Notes: a model not told the origin generated them from the letters alone. 64,000 nt of DNA from Bog-756 sp963704585 (GCA_963704585.1 OY969919.1:1054001-1118000); one strand, 5' to 3'; counted from the stretch's first letter, positions 34,964 to 42,865 are shown. Program-made: numbers and translations.

Positions 34964-36076
34964 GTGCTCTCCCCGCTCGACGACTACCCGGTCCACCAGA
35001 TCTCGGAGCCGATGCGCTACGTCGGCACCTCCGATCGCAACTTCTACGACCGCTACTACTTCAACATCCACGGCACTGGCGACGTCCACGGCACCGATGA
35101 CGAGCTCTTCGCCGTGATCGGCATCGGGCAGTACCCCAACCTCTGCGTCGCCGACGCGTTCGTCTCGGTCCTGTGGGGAGGCGAGCACAAGGTCGTCCGG
35201 GCGTCGAAGACGCTCGGTGCGGACCGCATGGACGCCTCGGTCGGTCCCATCCGGGTCGAGGTGCTCAAGGGGCTCGAACAGGTGCGGGTCGTGGTCGAGC
35301 CCAACGAGTGGGGCGTCGAGCTCGATGCGGTCTACGACGGCTTTTCGGAGGCGCACCTCGAGGCGCGCCACTTCGACCGGCAGTTCACGCGGGTCACCTT
35401 CGACTCGACGCGGTTCGCGCAGGTCGGGTCGTGGACAGGCACCCTCAAGGTCGGCGACCGGGAGCTCCGCCTGACCCCCGACCGCTGGTGGGGCTCGCGT
35501 GACCGGTCGTGGGGCGTCCGCCCCGTCGGCGAGCCCGAGCCACCCGGGATCCGCGCGACCGACACCGCGGGCGGCTTCTTCTGGATCTACGCCCCCGTGC
35601 GCTTCGACGACCATGCAATGGTCACGATCGTCCAGGAGCGCCCGACCGGCGAACGCATCATGCAGGACGCGCACCGCGTCTTCCCGATCGGCTCGGGGCG
35701 CGAGGCGGAGTGGCTCGGACGGCCCGAGCACCGGCTCCGGTTCAAGCCGGGCAGCCGCGCCGTCGAGGGCGCGACCCTCACCTACTTCGGCGCGCACGGC
35801 CGGCGGACCGCCGAGGTCGAGGTCGAGACCTTGCTGACCTTCCCGCTGCTGCTCGGGAGCGGGTACGGGTTGGAGCCCGACTGGAAGCACGGGATGTACC
35901 AGGGCGACCTGGTCGTGCAGGGACAGGACGTCCCACCCGCCGACCCCACGTACTCGAACTGGGGGCTCACCGAGTATGCCGCGCGCTTCACCTGCGACGG
36001 CAAGGTGGGCTACGGCATGTTCGAGTGCGCCGTCATGGGCCCGCACGAGCAGTACGGGTTCGGCGGCTGGGAGTGA
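34964..36076 (+). CDS. conserved protein of unknown function, hydratase/lipocalin-like beta-rich
   Basis: A 370-residue soluble protein. Its start SEPMRYVGTSDRNFYDRYYFNIHG and the pairs DRWWGSRDRSWGVRP and FFWIYAPVRFDD recur in a family of actinobacterial and proteobacterial proteins near fatty-acid, steroid or aromatic catabolism genes. The many W/R-rich strands suggest a two-lobed beta-barrel similar to hydroxyneurosporene-synthase-type proteins; this is a fold guess. AGGAG lies 5 bases before the GTG at 34964; the GTG at 34958 overlaps that site and is less likely. It is convergent with the SnoaL-like gene, with 4 bases between stops. Confidence 0.7.
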   Translation: MLSPLDDYPVHQISEPMRYVGTSDRNFYDRYYFNIHGTGDVHGTDDELFAVIGIGQYPNLCVADAFVSVLWGGEHKVVRASKTLGADRMDASVGPIRVEVLKGLEQVRVVVEPNEWGVELDAVYDGFSEAHLEARHFDRQFTRVTFDSTRFAQVGSWTGTLKVGDRELRLTPDRWWGSRDRSWGVRPVGEPEPPGIRATDTAGGFFWIYAPVRFDDHAMVTIVQERPTGERIMQDAHRVFPIGSGREAEWLGRPEHRLRFKPGSRAVEGATLTYFGAHGRRTAEVEVETLLTFPLLLGSGYGLEPDWKHGMYQGDLVVQGQDVPPADPTYSNWGLTEYAARFTCDGKVGYGMFECAVMGPHEQYGFGGWE

Positions 36077-36080
36077 CCGG

Positions 36081-36491
36081 TCAGACCGGGCGGATCGCGC
36101 CCTCTTCCCAAAACGCGCGGATCGAGGCGATCCTGCCGCCGGGCGAGCGCCGGTAGGTGTACACGCCGTCGACCTCGACCGCGGTGCCGCCCTCGAACGT
36201 GATGCGGATCGTCCCGACGTTGGCGACCTCGTCCCCGCAGAGGTGCGAGGTGCGGATGTCGAAACGGACCGACTCGTTGGCCGCGATCACCGTGTCGTAG
36301 AACGCGGCGATGGCCTCGATCCCTCGATGACCGACGCCCTCCGGGTCGAACGCCGACGGTCCGACGGGATCCTCGACCACGGCATCCTCTTCGAAGAGGG
36401 CGAGCCAGGCGTCCCGATCCCGCGCCTCGACGGCGGCCATCGACGCCTGGCCGAGCTCGCGGGCCGAGCGCACCCCGTCACCCCCGCTCAC
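36081..36491 (-). CDS. SnoaL/nuclear-transport-factor-2-like protein
   Basis: A 136-residue single-domain protein of the NTF2-like cone fold: helix VRSARELGQASMAAVEARDRDAWLALFEEDAVVEDPVG, then GIEAIAAFYDTVI and a beta-sheet ending VYTYRRSPGGRIASIRAFW. Family members act as ketosteroid isomerases, polyketide cyclases or ligand-binding units. GTG at 36491 overlaps the stop of the upstream oxidoreductase (GTGA), so the two are coupled and may act on the same substrate (inference). Confidence 0.82.
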   Translation of the reverse strand: MSGGDGVRSARELGQASMAAVEARDRDAWLALFEEDAVVEDPVGPSAFDPEGVGHRGIEAIAAFYDTVIAANESVRFDIRTSHLCGDEVANVGTIRITFEGGTAVEVDGVYTYRRSPGGRIASIRAFWEEGAIRPV

Positions 36492-37363
36492 ACGCGGACC
36501 TTGGCGATCACGTCGTCCGCGTAGCGGCGCAGGTTGTCGAGCTTGGTTCCGAGGGGCTCGGTGTCCGGTCCGACCGCGTACGGCCACCGGAAGCCCACGA
36601 TCACGTCGGTCACGCCCTGCTCCTCGAGCCGCCGGACCCCGTCCACGGAGAACGCCTCGACGGAGATCACATGGACCTCGAAGGGCCGGTCCGCCGTCCC
36701 TGCCTCGGCGCGCAGCCGCCCGAGCTCGTCGAGGAGGCCGGGCAGGTCGGCCGGGTCGCCCCCACCGTGCACCCACCCGTCCCACCGGGCCGCCCGGCGC
36801 AAGGCCGCGGTCGCGTGGCCGCCGACGAGGATCGGCAGCGGACTGGTCGGCGTCGGGCAGATCTTGACCGGCGGCAGGTCATAGATCTCGCCGTGGTACT
36901 CGAAGTAGCCGCCGGCGGACAGTCCGGCCACGACGTCGATCGCCTCGTCCATCCGCCGGCCACGCCGCTCCCAGGGCACGTCGCAGAGCTCGTAGTCCTC
37001 CGGCCACGGACTCGAGCCGACTCCGAGCGCGAGACGGTTACCGGTCAGGACCGCGACCGAGGTGGCCTGCTTGGCGACGAGCAGCGGGTGCCGCATCGGC
37101 AGCTTGAGCACGAAGGTGATGAACCGGAGGCGCCCGGTGACGGCACCCATCGCCGGGATCAGCGAGAACGGCTCGATGAACGGCTTGTCCTCGAGGAAGT
37201 CGCGGGCGTGGTCGGGCGAGAACGGGTAGCTCGACTCCGACTCGAGCGGATAGCAGATGCTGTCGGGCACGACCATGCCGTCGTACCCCGCGTCCTCTGC
37301 CGCCTGCGCCAGCGGCAGGTAGTACGCGGGATCCACCATCGACTCGGCGTAGGAGAACCGCAT
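36488..37363 (-). CDS. luciferase-like (LLM) F420-dependent oxidoreductase
   Basis: A 291-residue TIM-barrel protein of the bacterial luciferase-like family. Typical segments are the N-terminal LPLAQAAEDAGYDGMVVPDS, the core RHPLLVAKQATSVAVLTGNRLALGVGSSPWPEDY, and the C-terminal GVTDVIVGFRWP. Actinobacterial members mostly use cofactor F420 to reduce or oxidise hydrophobic substrates. Its gene is 3 bases behind a small hypothetical gene and coupled to the SnoaL-like gene downstream, forming a four-gene leftward unit. Confidence 0.88.
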   Translation of the reverse strand: MRFSYAESMVDPAYYLPLAQAAEDAGYDGMVVPDSICYPLESESSYPFSPDHARDFLEDKPFIEPFSLIPAMGAVTGRLRFITFVLKLPMRHPLLVAKQATSVAVLTGNRLALGVGSSPWPEDYELCDVPWERRGRRMDEAIDVVAGLSAGGYFEYHGEIYDLPPVKICPTPTSPLPILVGGHATAALRRAARWDGWVHGGGDPADLPGLLDELGRLRAEAGTADRPFEVHVISVEAFSVDGVRRLEEQGVTDVIVGFRWPYAVGPDTEPLGTKLDNLRRYADDVIAKVRV

Positions 37364-37366
37364 CGC

Positions 37367-37714
37367 TCACTCCCCCCGGACGACGTGTGCGCGGATCGCA
37401 CCGTCGGCGTCGACCCAGCCGTGCGCGCCGGCGTGTCCGACCATCGCCTCGAATCCGGACTCCCACTCCTCCACGAGCGGCGACCCGGTCGACTCGGCCG
37501 CGGCGGTGGCGAGCCGGCGGAGCGCGTCGGGTGAGACGGCGACGTCGCCGTCGTCGAGCTGCCGGCCGGCGCCGGTCCGGACGAGCGCCGCGGCGAGGCC
37601 GTCGTTCCAATCACCGGCTCCCTCTGGAGAGTGCACGCGGACGGCGAACCGCGAGAAGTCGTCGGGGTCGGCGAGCGAGACGTTCCCGGCGGGCAGCTCC
37701 ACGATCAGCTCCAC
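37367..37714 (-). CDS. conserved small protein of unknown function
   Basis: A 115-residue acidic soluble protein with no recognised domain; it opens MELIVELPAGNVSLADPDDFSRFAVRV and ends in a Trp/Gly-rich strand. It is immediately upstream (3 bases) of the LLM oxidoreductase gene and 10 bases downstream of another small gene, so it is part of the same transcript. The N-terminal region might be part of a two-strand dimerising fold, but nothing definite can be said. Confidence 0.65.
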   Translation of the reverse strand: MELIVELPAGNVSLADPDDFSRFAVRVHSPEGAGDWNDGLAAALVRTGAGRQLDDGDVAVSPDALRRLATAAAESTGSPLVEEWESGFEAMVGHAGAHGWVDADGAIRAHVVRGE

Positions 37715-37724
37715 CGTCCGGAGC

Positions 37725-38093
37725 TCACGCAGGTCCGCCGAAGGCGATCCCGTGGGAGCGCAGGCGGTCGGCCACCCACGAGATGCTGTCCGCCTGCTCC
37801 ATCTGGTCGGCCCACCCGTCCAAAGCTTGTTCGACCTCGGCGAGTGTCGGAATCGTCGCGATCACGATGACGACGAGCCGATCCACCGGGAGCTGCTCGA
37901 CCTCGATGTCCCCGAACGGTGTCCAGCTGTCCGCCTCGGGAACCACTTCGAGCATGGCGTAGAGCTCGCCGGTGTCCTCCACCCAGCTCAGCTCATAGCG
38001 GTTGCCCTTCGCGTCGAACCAGTCATTGCCGAGCTCGACCTCCGCGGACTGCCGCCGCCGCTCGTCCGCGCTGTAGAACCCTTCGATGTCCAT
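37725..38093 (-). CDS. conserved small protein of unknown function
   Basis: A 122-residue protein starting MDIEGFYSADERRRQSAEVELGNDW. The ATG at 38093 has an AGGAG site 6 bases upstream; codons further upstream are unconserved Arg-rich sequence. Short acidic beta-strands dominate the middle, and an amphipathic helix (LAEVEQALDGWADQMEQ) lies near the C-terminus. The first gene of the four-gene leftward unit with the LLM oxidoreductase. Its promoter must lie in the region shared with the transporter leader. Confidence 0.7.
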   Translation of the reverse strand: MDIEGFYSADERRRQSAEVELGNDWFDAKGNRYELSWVEDTGELYAMLEVVPEADSWTPFGDIEVEQLPVDRLVVIVIATIPTLAEVEQALDGWADQMEQADSISWVADRLRSHGIAFGGPA

Positions 38094-38276
38094 CGTGCTC
38101 CTGTCGGGCCGGTCGCATCGCGAGGACCGGCCGTTTCCGGTCCCTCGCGCCCGCCCGGGCCGGTCCCGCACAGTAGCGCACCGACCCCGCGCGACCGCCG
38201 TGCGCATGTGCACGCGACCTCGACCGCGAGCGTCGGCGGCGGTAGGCTGTGTGGACGAAGGAACGTCCGCGACCGC

Positions 38277-38677
38277 AGAGGGAGGTGAGCCAGATGAAAT
38301 CGGAACCTCCGAGTACCTGGCGCCCTCCGACGCGTGTGACGCACTGACGCTCTTTCCTCCTCAAGCCTGACGACTCGGGCCTGAAGCCTCGTACGGAGCC
38401 GGTCGCTCCACCGCGAGCACCGCGTCCGAGAGGGCGAAGCCGCCCGTCCGGGTGGTCCCGTCGCGACCGCACGGACCCGTCACGCCGCGCCACGCGTCCG
38501 CCGGGCGCGCGGCCGCGCCGCCGCCTTCAGCCCGTCCCGAGGAGGACCCATGCACGCACCGACCCGTATCCGCTCCGTCCTGTCGCCGTACCGTCCGACA
38601 ACGACGGCCAACACCACTCGCCCACCCGTCCTGTCCTGCCGGCCCGGTCCCGGCCACCTGATCGGTGGGTGCCGCCG
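38277..38677 (+). promoter_or_regulatory. long structured leader of the NRAMP-related transporter with two small ORFs
   Basis: About 400 bases precede the transporter. A purine-rich ribosome site GGGAGGTGAG precedes a 17-codon ORF. GGAGGT of this site (38281-38286) is the exact complement of ACCTCC at 38305-38310 inside that ORF, giving a hairpin that would mask translation start. A further TCCTCC at 38355-38360 is complementary to GGAGGA (38541-38546), the ribosome site of the second ORF. These pieces can switch pairings. It matches none of the classical riboswitch consensus patterns I could recall, including M-box and yybP-ykoY. Confidence 0.45.
38294..38347 (+). CDS. 17-residue proline-rich leader peptide
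   Basis: MKSEPPSTWRPPTRVTH, preceded at 5 bases by GGGAGGTGAG, the strongest ribosome site in the region. It has two Pro-Pro pairs and an acidic residue just before the first. The MgtL peptide that controls the Mg2+ transporter gene mgtA in enterobacteria is also 17 residues and proline-rich, though unrelated in sequence. Whether this ORF is translated is not known. Confidence 0.4.
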   Translation: MKSEPPSTWRPPTRVTH

Positions 38678-38681
38678 ATGA
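38550..38681 (+). CDS. 43-residue leader ORF overlapping the transporter start
   Basis: ATG at 38550 follows GAGGAGGA by 3 bases. The 43-residue product is rich in Pro, Arg and Thr (R-P-P and P-G-P-G-H near the end) and has no membrane segment. Its TGA overlaps the transporter ATG as ATGA (38678-38681). The transporter has only a weak ribosome site of its own (GGTGGGTG), so translation of this ORF may be needed to express the transporter. Confidence 0.45.
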   Translation: MHAPTRIRSVLSPYRPTTTANTTRPPVLSCRPGPGHLIGGCRR

Positions 38682-40321
38682 ACCCCTCGATCCGCACGAC
38701 CACCGCGGCCCCCACGGAGCCCGCCGTTCTCGACACCCAGCACACGGGGGACATCCGGGGCGCGCTCGGCACGATCACCGTCGGCGACGTCGCCTCGCGG
38801 CCGCGCCTCTCGTCCAAGCTCAAGACCCTCCTCGCGATCGTCGGCCCCGGACTCATCGTCATGGTCGGCGACAACGACGCCGGCGCGTTCGGCACCTACA
38901 CCCAGGCCGGGCAGAACTACGGCACCCACCTCCTCTGGACGCTCGTCCTCCTCGTCCCGGTGCTCTACGTGAACCAGGAGATGGTGCTGCGGCTCGGCGC
39001 GGTCACCGGCGTCGGGCACGCGCGGCTGATCTTCGAGCGCTTCGGGAAGTTTTGGGGAGCGTTCAGCGTGATCGACCTCTTCGTCCTCAACGCGCTCACC
39101 ATCGTCACCGAATTCATCGGGGTGACCCTCGCGGTCGGCTACCTCGGCCTGCCCAGGGTGCCCTCGGTCGTCCTCGCCGGACTGATCGTCGTCGGCGCAG
39201 CGAGCACCGGCAGCTTCCGGCGGTTCGAGCGGATCTGCCTCGCGCTGGTGGTCGGGTCGCTGGTCCTCGTCCCCATCTACCTGCTCGCGCATCCGCCCGC
39301 AGGTCAGATGGCCCACGACCTCGTGGTGCCCGGGCTCCCCCACGCGCCCCTCTCGACGGTCATGCTATTGATCATCGCAATCGTCGGTACGACGGTGGCC
39401 CCGTGGCAGCTCTTCTTCCAGCAGTCCTACGTCATCGACAAGCGGATCACCCCACGGTTCATCCCCTACGAGCGCGCCGATCTCTGGATCGGGATCGTCC
39501 TCGTCGTCATCGGCGCGGCCGCGATGTTCGGCTTCTCGTCGGCGGTCTTCTCGGGTACCGGCGCCGCCGGCCACTTCACCAGCGCGGGAGGCGTGGCCCA
39601 GGGACTCGGCGCGCACGTCTCACACCTCGCCGGCGACCTCTTCGCGATCGGCCTGCTGGACGCGAGCATCATCGGGGCCGCCGCGGTCGGCCTCGCGACC
39701 GCGTACGCGAGCGCGGACGTGCTCGGGGTCAACCACTCGCTGCACCGTCCGATCACCAAGGCCAAGGGCTTCTACGCCTGCTATGCGGGGCTCATGGCGG
39801 TCGCGGCGACCCTGGTGCTCGTCCCCGGAGTACCGCTCGGGCTCCTCACCGAGGGTGTCCAGTCCCTGGCCGGTGTCCTGCTGCCGAGTGCCACGGTCTT
39901 CCTCCTGCTCCTCTGCAACGACTCCGGTGTGCTCGGCCCGTGGGTGAACTCGCGGCGGCTCAACGTCTTCACCTCGACCGTCGTCTGGACGCTCGTGCTG
40001 CTCTCGGTCGTCCTCACCGCGAGCGTGCTCTTCCCGGGGATCACGAGCGCGGAGATCGTCGGCGTCCTGGCCGGGGGCGCGGCGGTCGGCGTGGCCGGCG
40101 GCCTGCTCCTCGCCGTTCAGGGCCGGCGCGCCCGTGCCGCGATCGTGACGGTGCCGGTCGCCTGGGAGAAGCGCGAGACGTGGCGGATGCCGGCGCTCCA
40201 CCTGCTCGCCAAGCCGGAGCTCTCACGCCAGCGGAAGGTCGGGCTCGTCGCGCTCCGGGCCTACCTCTTCGTCGCGTTCGCGCTCGTCATCGTCAAGATC
40301 GTCGAGGTCGCGGTGCACTGA
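38678..40321 (+). CDS. NRAMP-related divalent-metal transporter, Mg2+-type (NRMT) signature
   Basis: A 547-residue membrane protein with about 11 helices. In classical NRAMP metal transporters helix 1 carries D-P-G-N and helix 6 M-P-H. Here helix 1 reads VGDNDAGAFGTY (residues 63-74) and helix 6 reads GTTVAPWQLFFQQS (APW at about 241). Loss of the Asn and of the Met sulfur ligand is the pattern described for NRAMP-related Mg2+ transporters (NRMTs), first characterised from Eggerthella lenta. Mg2+ rather than Mn2+ or Fe2+ is therefore the better guess. An N-terminal tail of 45 residues is long for the family. The ATG at 38678 overlaps the leader ORF stop. Confidence 0.85.
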   Translation: MNPSIRTTTAAPTEPAVLDTQHTGDIRGALGTITVGDVASRPRLSSKLKTLLAIVGPGLIVMVGDNDAGAFGTYTQAGQNYGTHLLWTLVLLVPVLYVNQEMVLRLGAVTGVGHARLIFERFGKFWGAFSVIDLFVLNALTIVTEFIGVTLAVGYLGLPRVPSVVLAGLIVVGAASTGSFRRFERICLALVVGSLVLVPIYLLAHPPAGQMAHDLVVPGLPHAPLSTVMLLIIAIVGTTVAPWQLFFQQSYVIDKRITPRFIPYERADLWIGIVLVVIGAAAMFGFSSAVFSGTGAAGHFTSAGGVAQGLGAHVSHLAGDLFAIGLLDASIIGAAAVGLATAYASADVLGVNHSLHRPITKAKGFYACYAGLMAVAATLVLVPGVPLGLLTEGVQSLAGVLLPSATVFLLLLCNDSGVLGPWVNSRRLNVFTSTVVWTLVLLSVVLTASVLFPGITSAEIVGVLAGGAAVGVAGGLLLAVQGRRARAAIVTVPVAWEKRETWRMPALHLLAKPELSRQRKVGLVALRAYLFVAFALVIVKIVEVAVH

Positions 40322-40352
40322 CCGGCGGGCCGACGCCGGGAGCGCCCTCCCT

Positions 40353-40658
40353 TCAGTGGCGTTCCTGGCGTCGAAGCTCTCGGTCGATGTCGGCTTCGGT
40401 GATCGGGCGGCGCCAGAAGACGTCGCGGGCGTGGAGGATGAGCCCGATGCCCCACGCGCCGATCACCCATGCCGGCCAGAAGTAGCCCCGCCCGGTGAAG
40501 GCCCAGACCAGGACCAGAAAGCCGTTGACCACGACGTAGGTGATGAGGTGGGTCACGAAGTCGCGTTTCGCGAGCAACCGCTTGCGGGCCGCGTCCCGCG
40601 CCGGCTCGACCGTCCCCTCCGCCGAGGACTCCACCTGATGGGACCGAGCATCGTGCAT
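40353..40658 (-). CDS. 2TM-domain membrane protein
   Basis: The product has 101 residues. After a charged N-terminal stretch (RDAARKRLLAKRDF), two membrane helices (VTHLITYVVVNGFLVLVWAFTG and FWPAWVIGAWGIGLILHA) form the 2TM domain seen at the N-terminus of some histidine kinases and as a stand-alone protein. A basic C-terminus ends in RELRRQERH. The ATG at 40658 has a GGAGG site 6 bases before it. The gene converges on the transporter. Confidence 0.75.
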   Translation of the reverse strand: MHDARSHQVESSAEGTVEPARDAARKRLLAKRDFVTHLITYVVVNGFLVLVWAFTGRGYFWPAWVIGAWGIGLILHARDVFWRRPITEADIDRELRRQERH

Positions 40659-40749
40659 GATCGCCTCCGCTCTCACTGCCGTTCCTGCAGCCATTGTCTG
40701 CGCAGGTCGGCGACGGTGCGGTAGGGCCTGAGGTCCCGAATGCCCGGAT

Positions 40750-41049
40750 TCAGGTCAGCGTGAAGACCGTCGTCGCGACGTCCGCCACCTTGTGCTTGCC
40801 GACCAGGTGCTTGCCCGAAGCCGTCACCGTGTGGTCGCCGAGCGGGCCGACCCGCAGGGCGGAGGTCGAGAGGGTGCCCCCACACGAGTAGTAGCCGACC
40901 GAGTCGACCGTGGCCTTGCACAGGGTGAGCTTGAGTGGGACGGCGAGGTTGGTCGTGTAGGTCACCGTGACCACCTCGCCGGGCACGAAGTCGTACCCCC
41001 AGACGCTGAGGTTGGAGCCGTGCCTCTGTATCTGGACGTGGCTCTCCAC
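40750..41049 (-). CDS. Ig-like-domain fragment lacking a signal peptide
   Basis: A 99-residue reading frame that matches the pattern of an exported beta-sandwich unit (NLSVWGYDFVPGEVVTVTYTTN, then GPLGDHTVTASGK and a C-terminal strand). Two Cys residues could pair. There is no signal peptide, and the frame cannot extend upstream because tRNA-Met lies 30 bases away. It may be the tail of a larger surface protein whose front has been lost, or a small cytosolic relic. The GTG at 41049 has no good ribosome site. Confidence 0.4.
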   Translation of the reverse strand: MESHVQIQRHGSNLSVWGYDFVPGEVVTVTYTTNLAVPLKLTLCKATVDSVGYYSCGGTLSTSALRVGPLGDHTVTASGKHLVGKHKVADVATTVFTLT

Positions 41050-41078
41050 GTACCGACGGGACGGTCCGAAGCTCTGGG

Positions 41079-41151
41079 TGGGGCAGGGAGGGATCGAACC
41101 TCCGACCGAGGGATTATGAGTCCCCTGCTCTGACCACTGAGCTACTGCCCC
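41079..41151 (-). tRNA. tRNA-Met (CAU)
   Basis: Complete cloverleaf on the minus strand: acceptor GGGGCAG/CTGCCCC, D-arm GCTC...GAGC, anticodon stem GGGGA/TCCCT around CTCATAA (CAU), T-arm GGAGG-TTCGATC-CCTCC. Discriminator A; CCA not encoded. CAU can also be tRNA-Ile2, but the body is like elongator Met. Confidence 0.88.
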
Positions 41152-41283
41152 GGTCGCCCGACAATAGCGAGGGGACCTGACGCCTTTCGTGCCTCGCGCC
41201 ACCCGTTCCGCTGCGGCCGCCGGGCGCGGTGGACCCTGTGCTGGAATGGCGTCACCCGGCGACGGCGGAGGCATCCGATCGCG

Positions 41284-42192
41284 ATGAGCGAAGCGCGCAA
41301 GGCCAAGAGGGCCGAGAAGGCCTACGAATCAGCGCTCGCGGCGTGGCAGACCGAGCACGACGGCTTCGCCGAGATGCTCGAGACCGCTCGGACCTACCAG
41401 GGCGACGCGTCGTCCGAGTTGCTGCTCAAGCCCGGCGAGCGGGTCTTCTTCACGGTGACCGGCGCGTCCCTGATCGAGGACCGCGCAGGTCCGGGGCACT
41501 GGGCGGGCCACTCCCAAGGCGTCTCGATCCCGATCGGGAGCATCGGCGGTCGATCGGTGCGCTACCGGGTCGGTGCCACCAAGGGCCACTACGTGCAAGG
41601 CACGCCCTCCCCGACCGCGATCGACATCGGCACCGTCCACGTGACCGACCAGCGGGTGGTGTTCCAGGGAAGCAAGCAGACCCGCGAGTGCGCGTTCGCC
41701 AAGCTCATCGCGGTCCAGCACTCGGCGGACGGGTCGACCACCTTCTCGGTGTCCAACAGGCAGAAGGCGACCGTCGTGCACTACGGATCGAAGGTGGCCC
41801 CGGCCTTCGAGTTCCGGCTCGACCTCGCGCTCGCGCACTACCGCGGGACCGTCGACGAGCTGGTGCACGAGCTCGAGTCGAATCTCGAAGCGGTCGACGC
41901 GAGAGAGCCCGTGGATCCAGCACCACCGACCGCGGCGCCACTCCCGGTCGGCGCGCCTGTTGCACCTGCTGCACCTGCTGCACCGTCAGTGGACCGCGAG
42001 CCGACGACAGCAGACGTCGTCGATGCGCCCGTAGCAAACGCGCGGACCACTGAACCCCAATCGACTCCGCCAGCCGGCTGGTACGCCGATCCGTGGGGAC
42101 AGTCGCCGCTGCGCTGGTGGGACGGATCCGCGTGGACCGGTTACCTGAGTGCCGCCACCGCTCCCACGGCACACGATGCGCGCGGCGGCTGA
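41284..42192 (+). CDS. DUF2510-domain protein
   Basis: The product has 302 residues. A basic N-terminal helix (ARKAKRAEKAYESALAAWQ) is followed by a PH/GRAM-like segment about residues 45-190 (LLLKPGERVFFTVTGASLIED, then VHVTDQRVVFQGSKQTRECAFAKL). A Pro/Ala-rich linker leads to a C-terminal DUF2510 motif (AGWYADPWGQSPLRWWDGSAWTGY), a Trp-rich module common in actinobacterial membrane-associated proteins. The linker DNA contains a 9-base tandem repeat (TGCACCTGC). No enzymatic function is apparent; a membrane-surface adaptor is one possibility. Confidence 0.8.
   Translation: MSEARKAKRAEKAYESALAAWQTEHDGFAEMLETARTYQGDASSELLLKPGERVFFTVTGASLIEDRAGPGHWAGHSQGVSIPIGSIGGRSVRYRVGATKGHYVQGTPSPTAIDIGTVHVTDQRVVFQGSKQTRECAFAKLIAVQHSADGSTTFSVSNRQKATVVHYGSKVAPAFEFRLDLALAHYRGTVDELVHELESNLEAVDAREPVDPAPPTAAPLPVGAPVAPAAPAAPSVDREPTTADVVDAPVANARTTEPQSTPPAGWYADPWGQSPLRWWDGSAWTGYLSAATAPTAHDARGG
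41961..41984 (+). repeat. 9-base tandem repeat in the DUF2510 gene linker
   Basis: TGCACCTGC occurs twice in tandem followed by TGCACC, encoding Ala-Pro-Ala runs. In-frame by period, so copy-number change would only alter linker length. Confidence 0.6.
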
Positions 42193-42277
42193 CCCACGTT
42201 TACGCGCCCGAAGCGCGGGGAAACACCATCCTGGCTCGGCAACGACGTCGGGTCTGTGACGAAGGGGGTCATCAACC

Positions 42278-42730
42278 ATGCGTCGAGTACTTCTCGCGTC
42301 CGTTGCCGCGCTGGCATTACCGCTGGGCTTCTCCGTGGCTGCTTCGGTGCCTGCATCCGCGGCGACGCTTTCGATCAAATGCACGGGCCTGAGCGGCAGC
42401 ATCAGTGGCAGCACCGCCAAGCTTTCGGGCTGCTCCGGCAACACCGGAAAGTCCGGTACGGTCCCGATCGCGAGCTTCGCGAGCGGCACGGGCACGATCA
42501 CCTGGGCGAACGGCAAGTCCACCTCGGTCAGCGGCACGGTCACGTCTCCCAGCAAGGACGAGACCGAGACGAAGAGCTGCCCCGCCGGCTCGACCGAGTA
42601 CGTGCTGAAGGGCAAGGTCACCGCGGACACGACGGGCTCGGCGACGGTCGGTGGAACGGTGCATGCGGAGGCGTGTCTCTTGTCGACCGGCAAGCTCCGC
42701 CTCGAGCCCGGCACGAAGGCCGTCATCTGA
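42278..42730 (+). CDS. small secreted protein of unknown function
   Basis: A 150-residue protein with a clear signal peptide (MRRVLLASVAALALPLGFSV) ending in PASA-A. The mature 120 residues are Ser/Thr/Gly-rich with four Cys residues, two in LSGCSGNTG and ETKSCPAG regions, and read as alternating beta-strands. Small extracellular proteins of this look are common in actinomycetes and are uncharacterised. A perfect terminator hairpin follows 52 bases after the stop, so it is a single-gene unit. Confidence 0.75.
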   Translation: MRRVLLASVAALALPLGFSVAASVPASAATLSIKCTGLSGSISGSTAKLSGCSGNTGKSGTVPIASFASGTGTITWANGKSTSVSGTVTSPSKDETETKSCPAGSTEYVLKGKVTADTTGSATVGGTVHAEACLLSTGKLRLEPGTKAVI

Positions 42731-42781
42731 CCGGGTTCCGGCCTACGGCGCTCTGCCCGAGCGCCTTCAGGTGCAGTGCGA

Positions 42782-42811
42782 AGAGGCCCCGCCCGACCTG
42801 GCGGGGCCTCT
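42782..42811 (+). terminator. strong bidirectional-type hairpin terminator
   Basis: A 12-base perfect stem (AGAGGCCCCGCC with GGCGGGGCCTCT) around a 6-base loop CGACCT. It has no U-run, as is common in high-GC actinomycetes. It follows the secreted-protein gene by 52 bases and precedes the VOC-family gene by 55. Confidence 0.8.
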
Positions 42812-42865
42812 CTCGCGCCTGAATCCGCGCACGGACGCTGGACGCCGACCGCGGGGTCGGCCACG

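Noticed and set aside
38230..38420. M-box or yybP-ykoY riboswitch in the transporter leader
   Set aside because: The core motifs of these elements, as I remember them, are absent; only a GAGGTGAG ribosome site gives a passing resemblance to the M-box.
41079..41151. tRNA-Ile2 (CAU) instead of tRNA-Met
   Set aside because: Body resembles elongator tRNA-Met more closely; identity cannot be fully settled from sequence alone.
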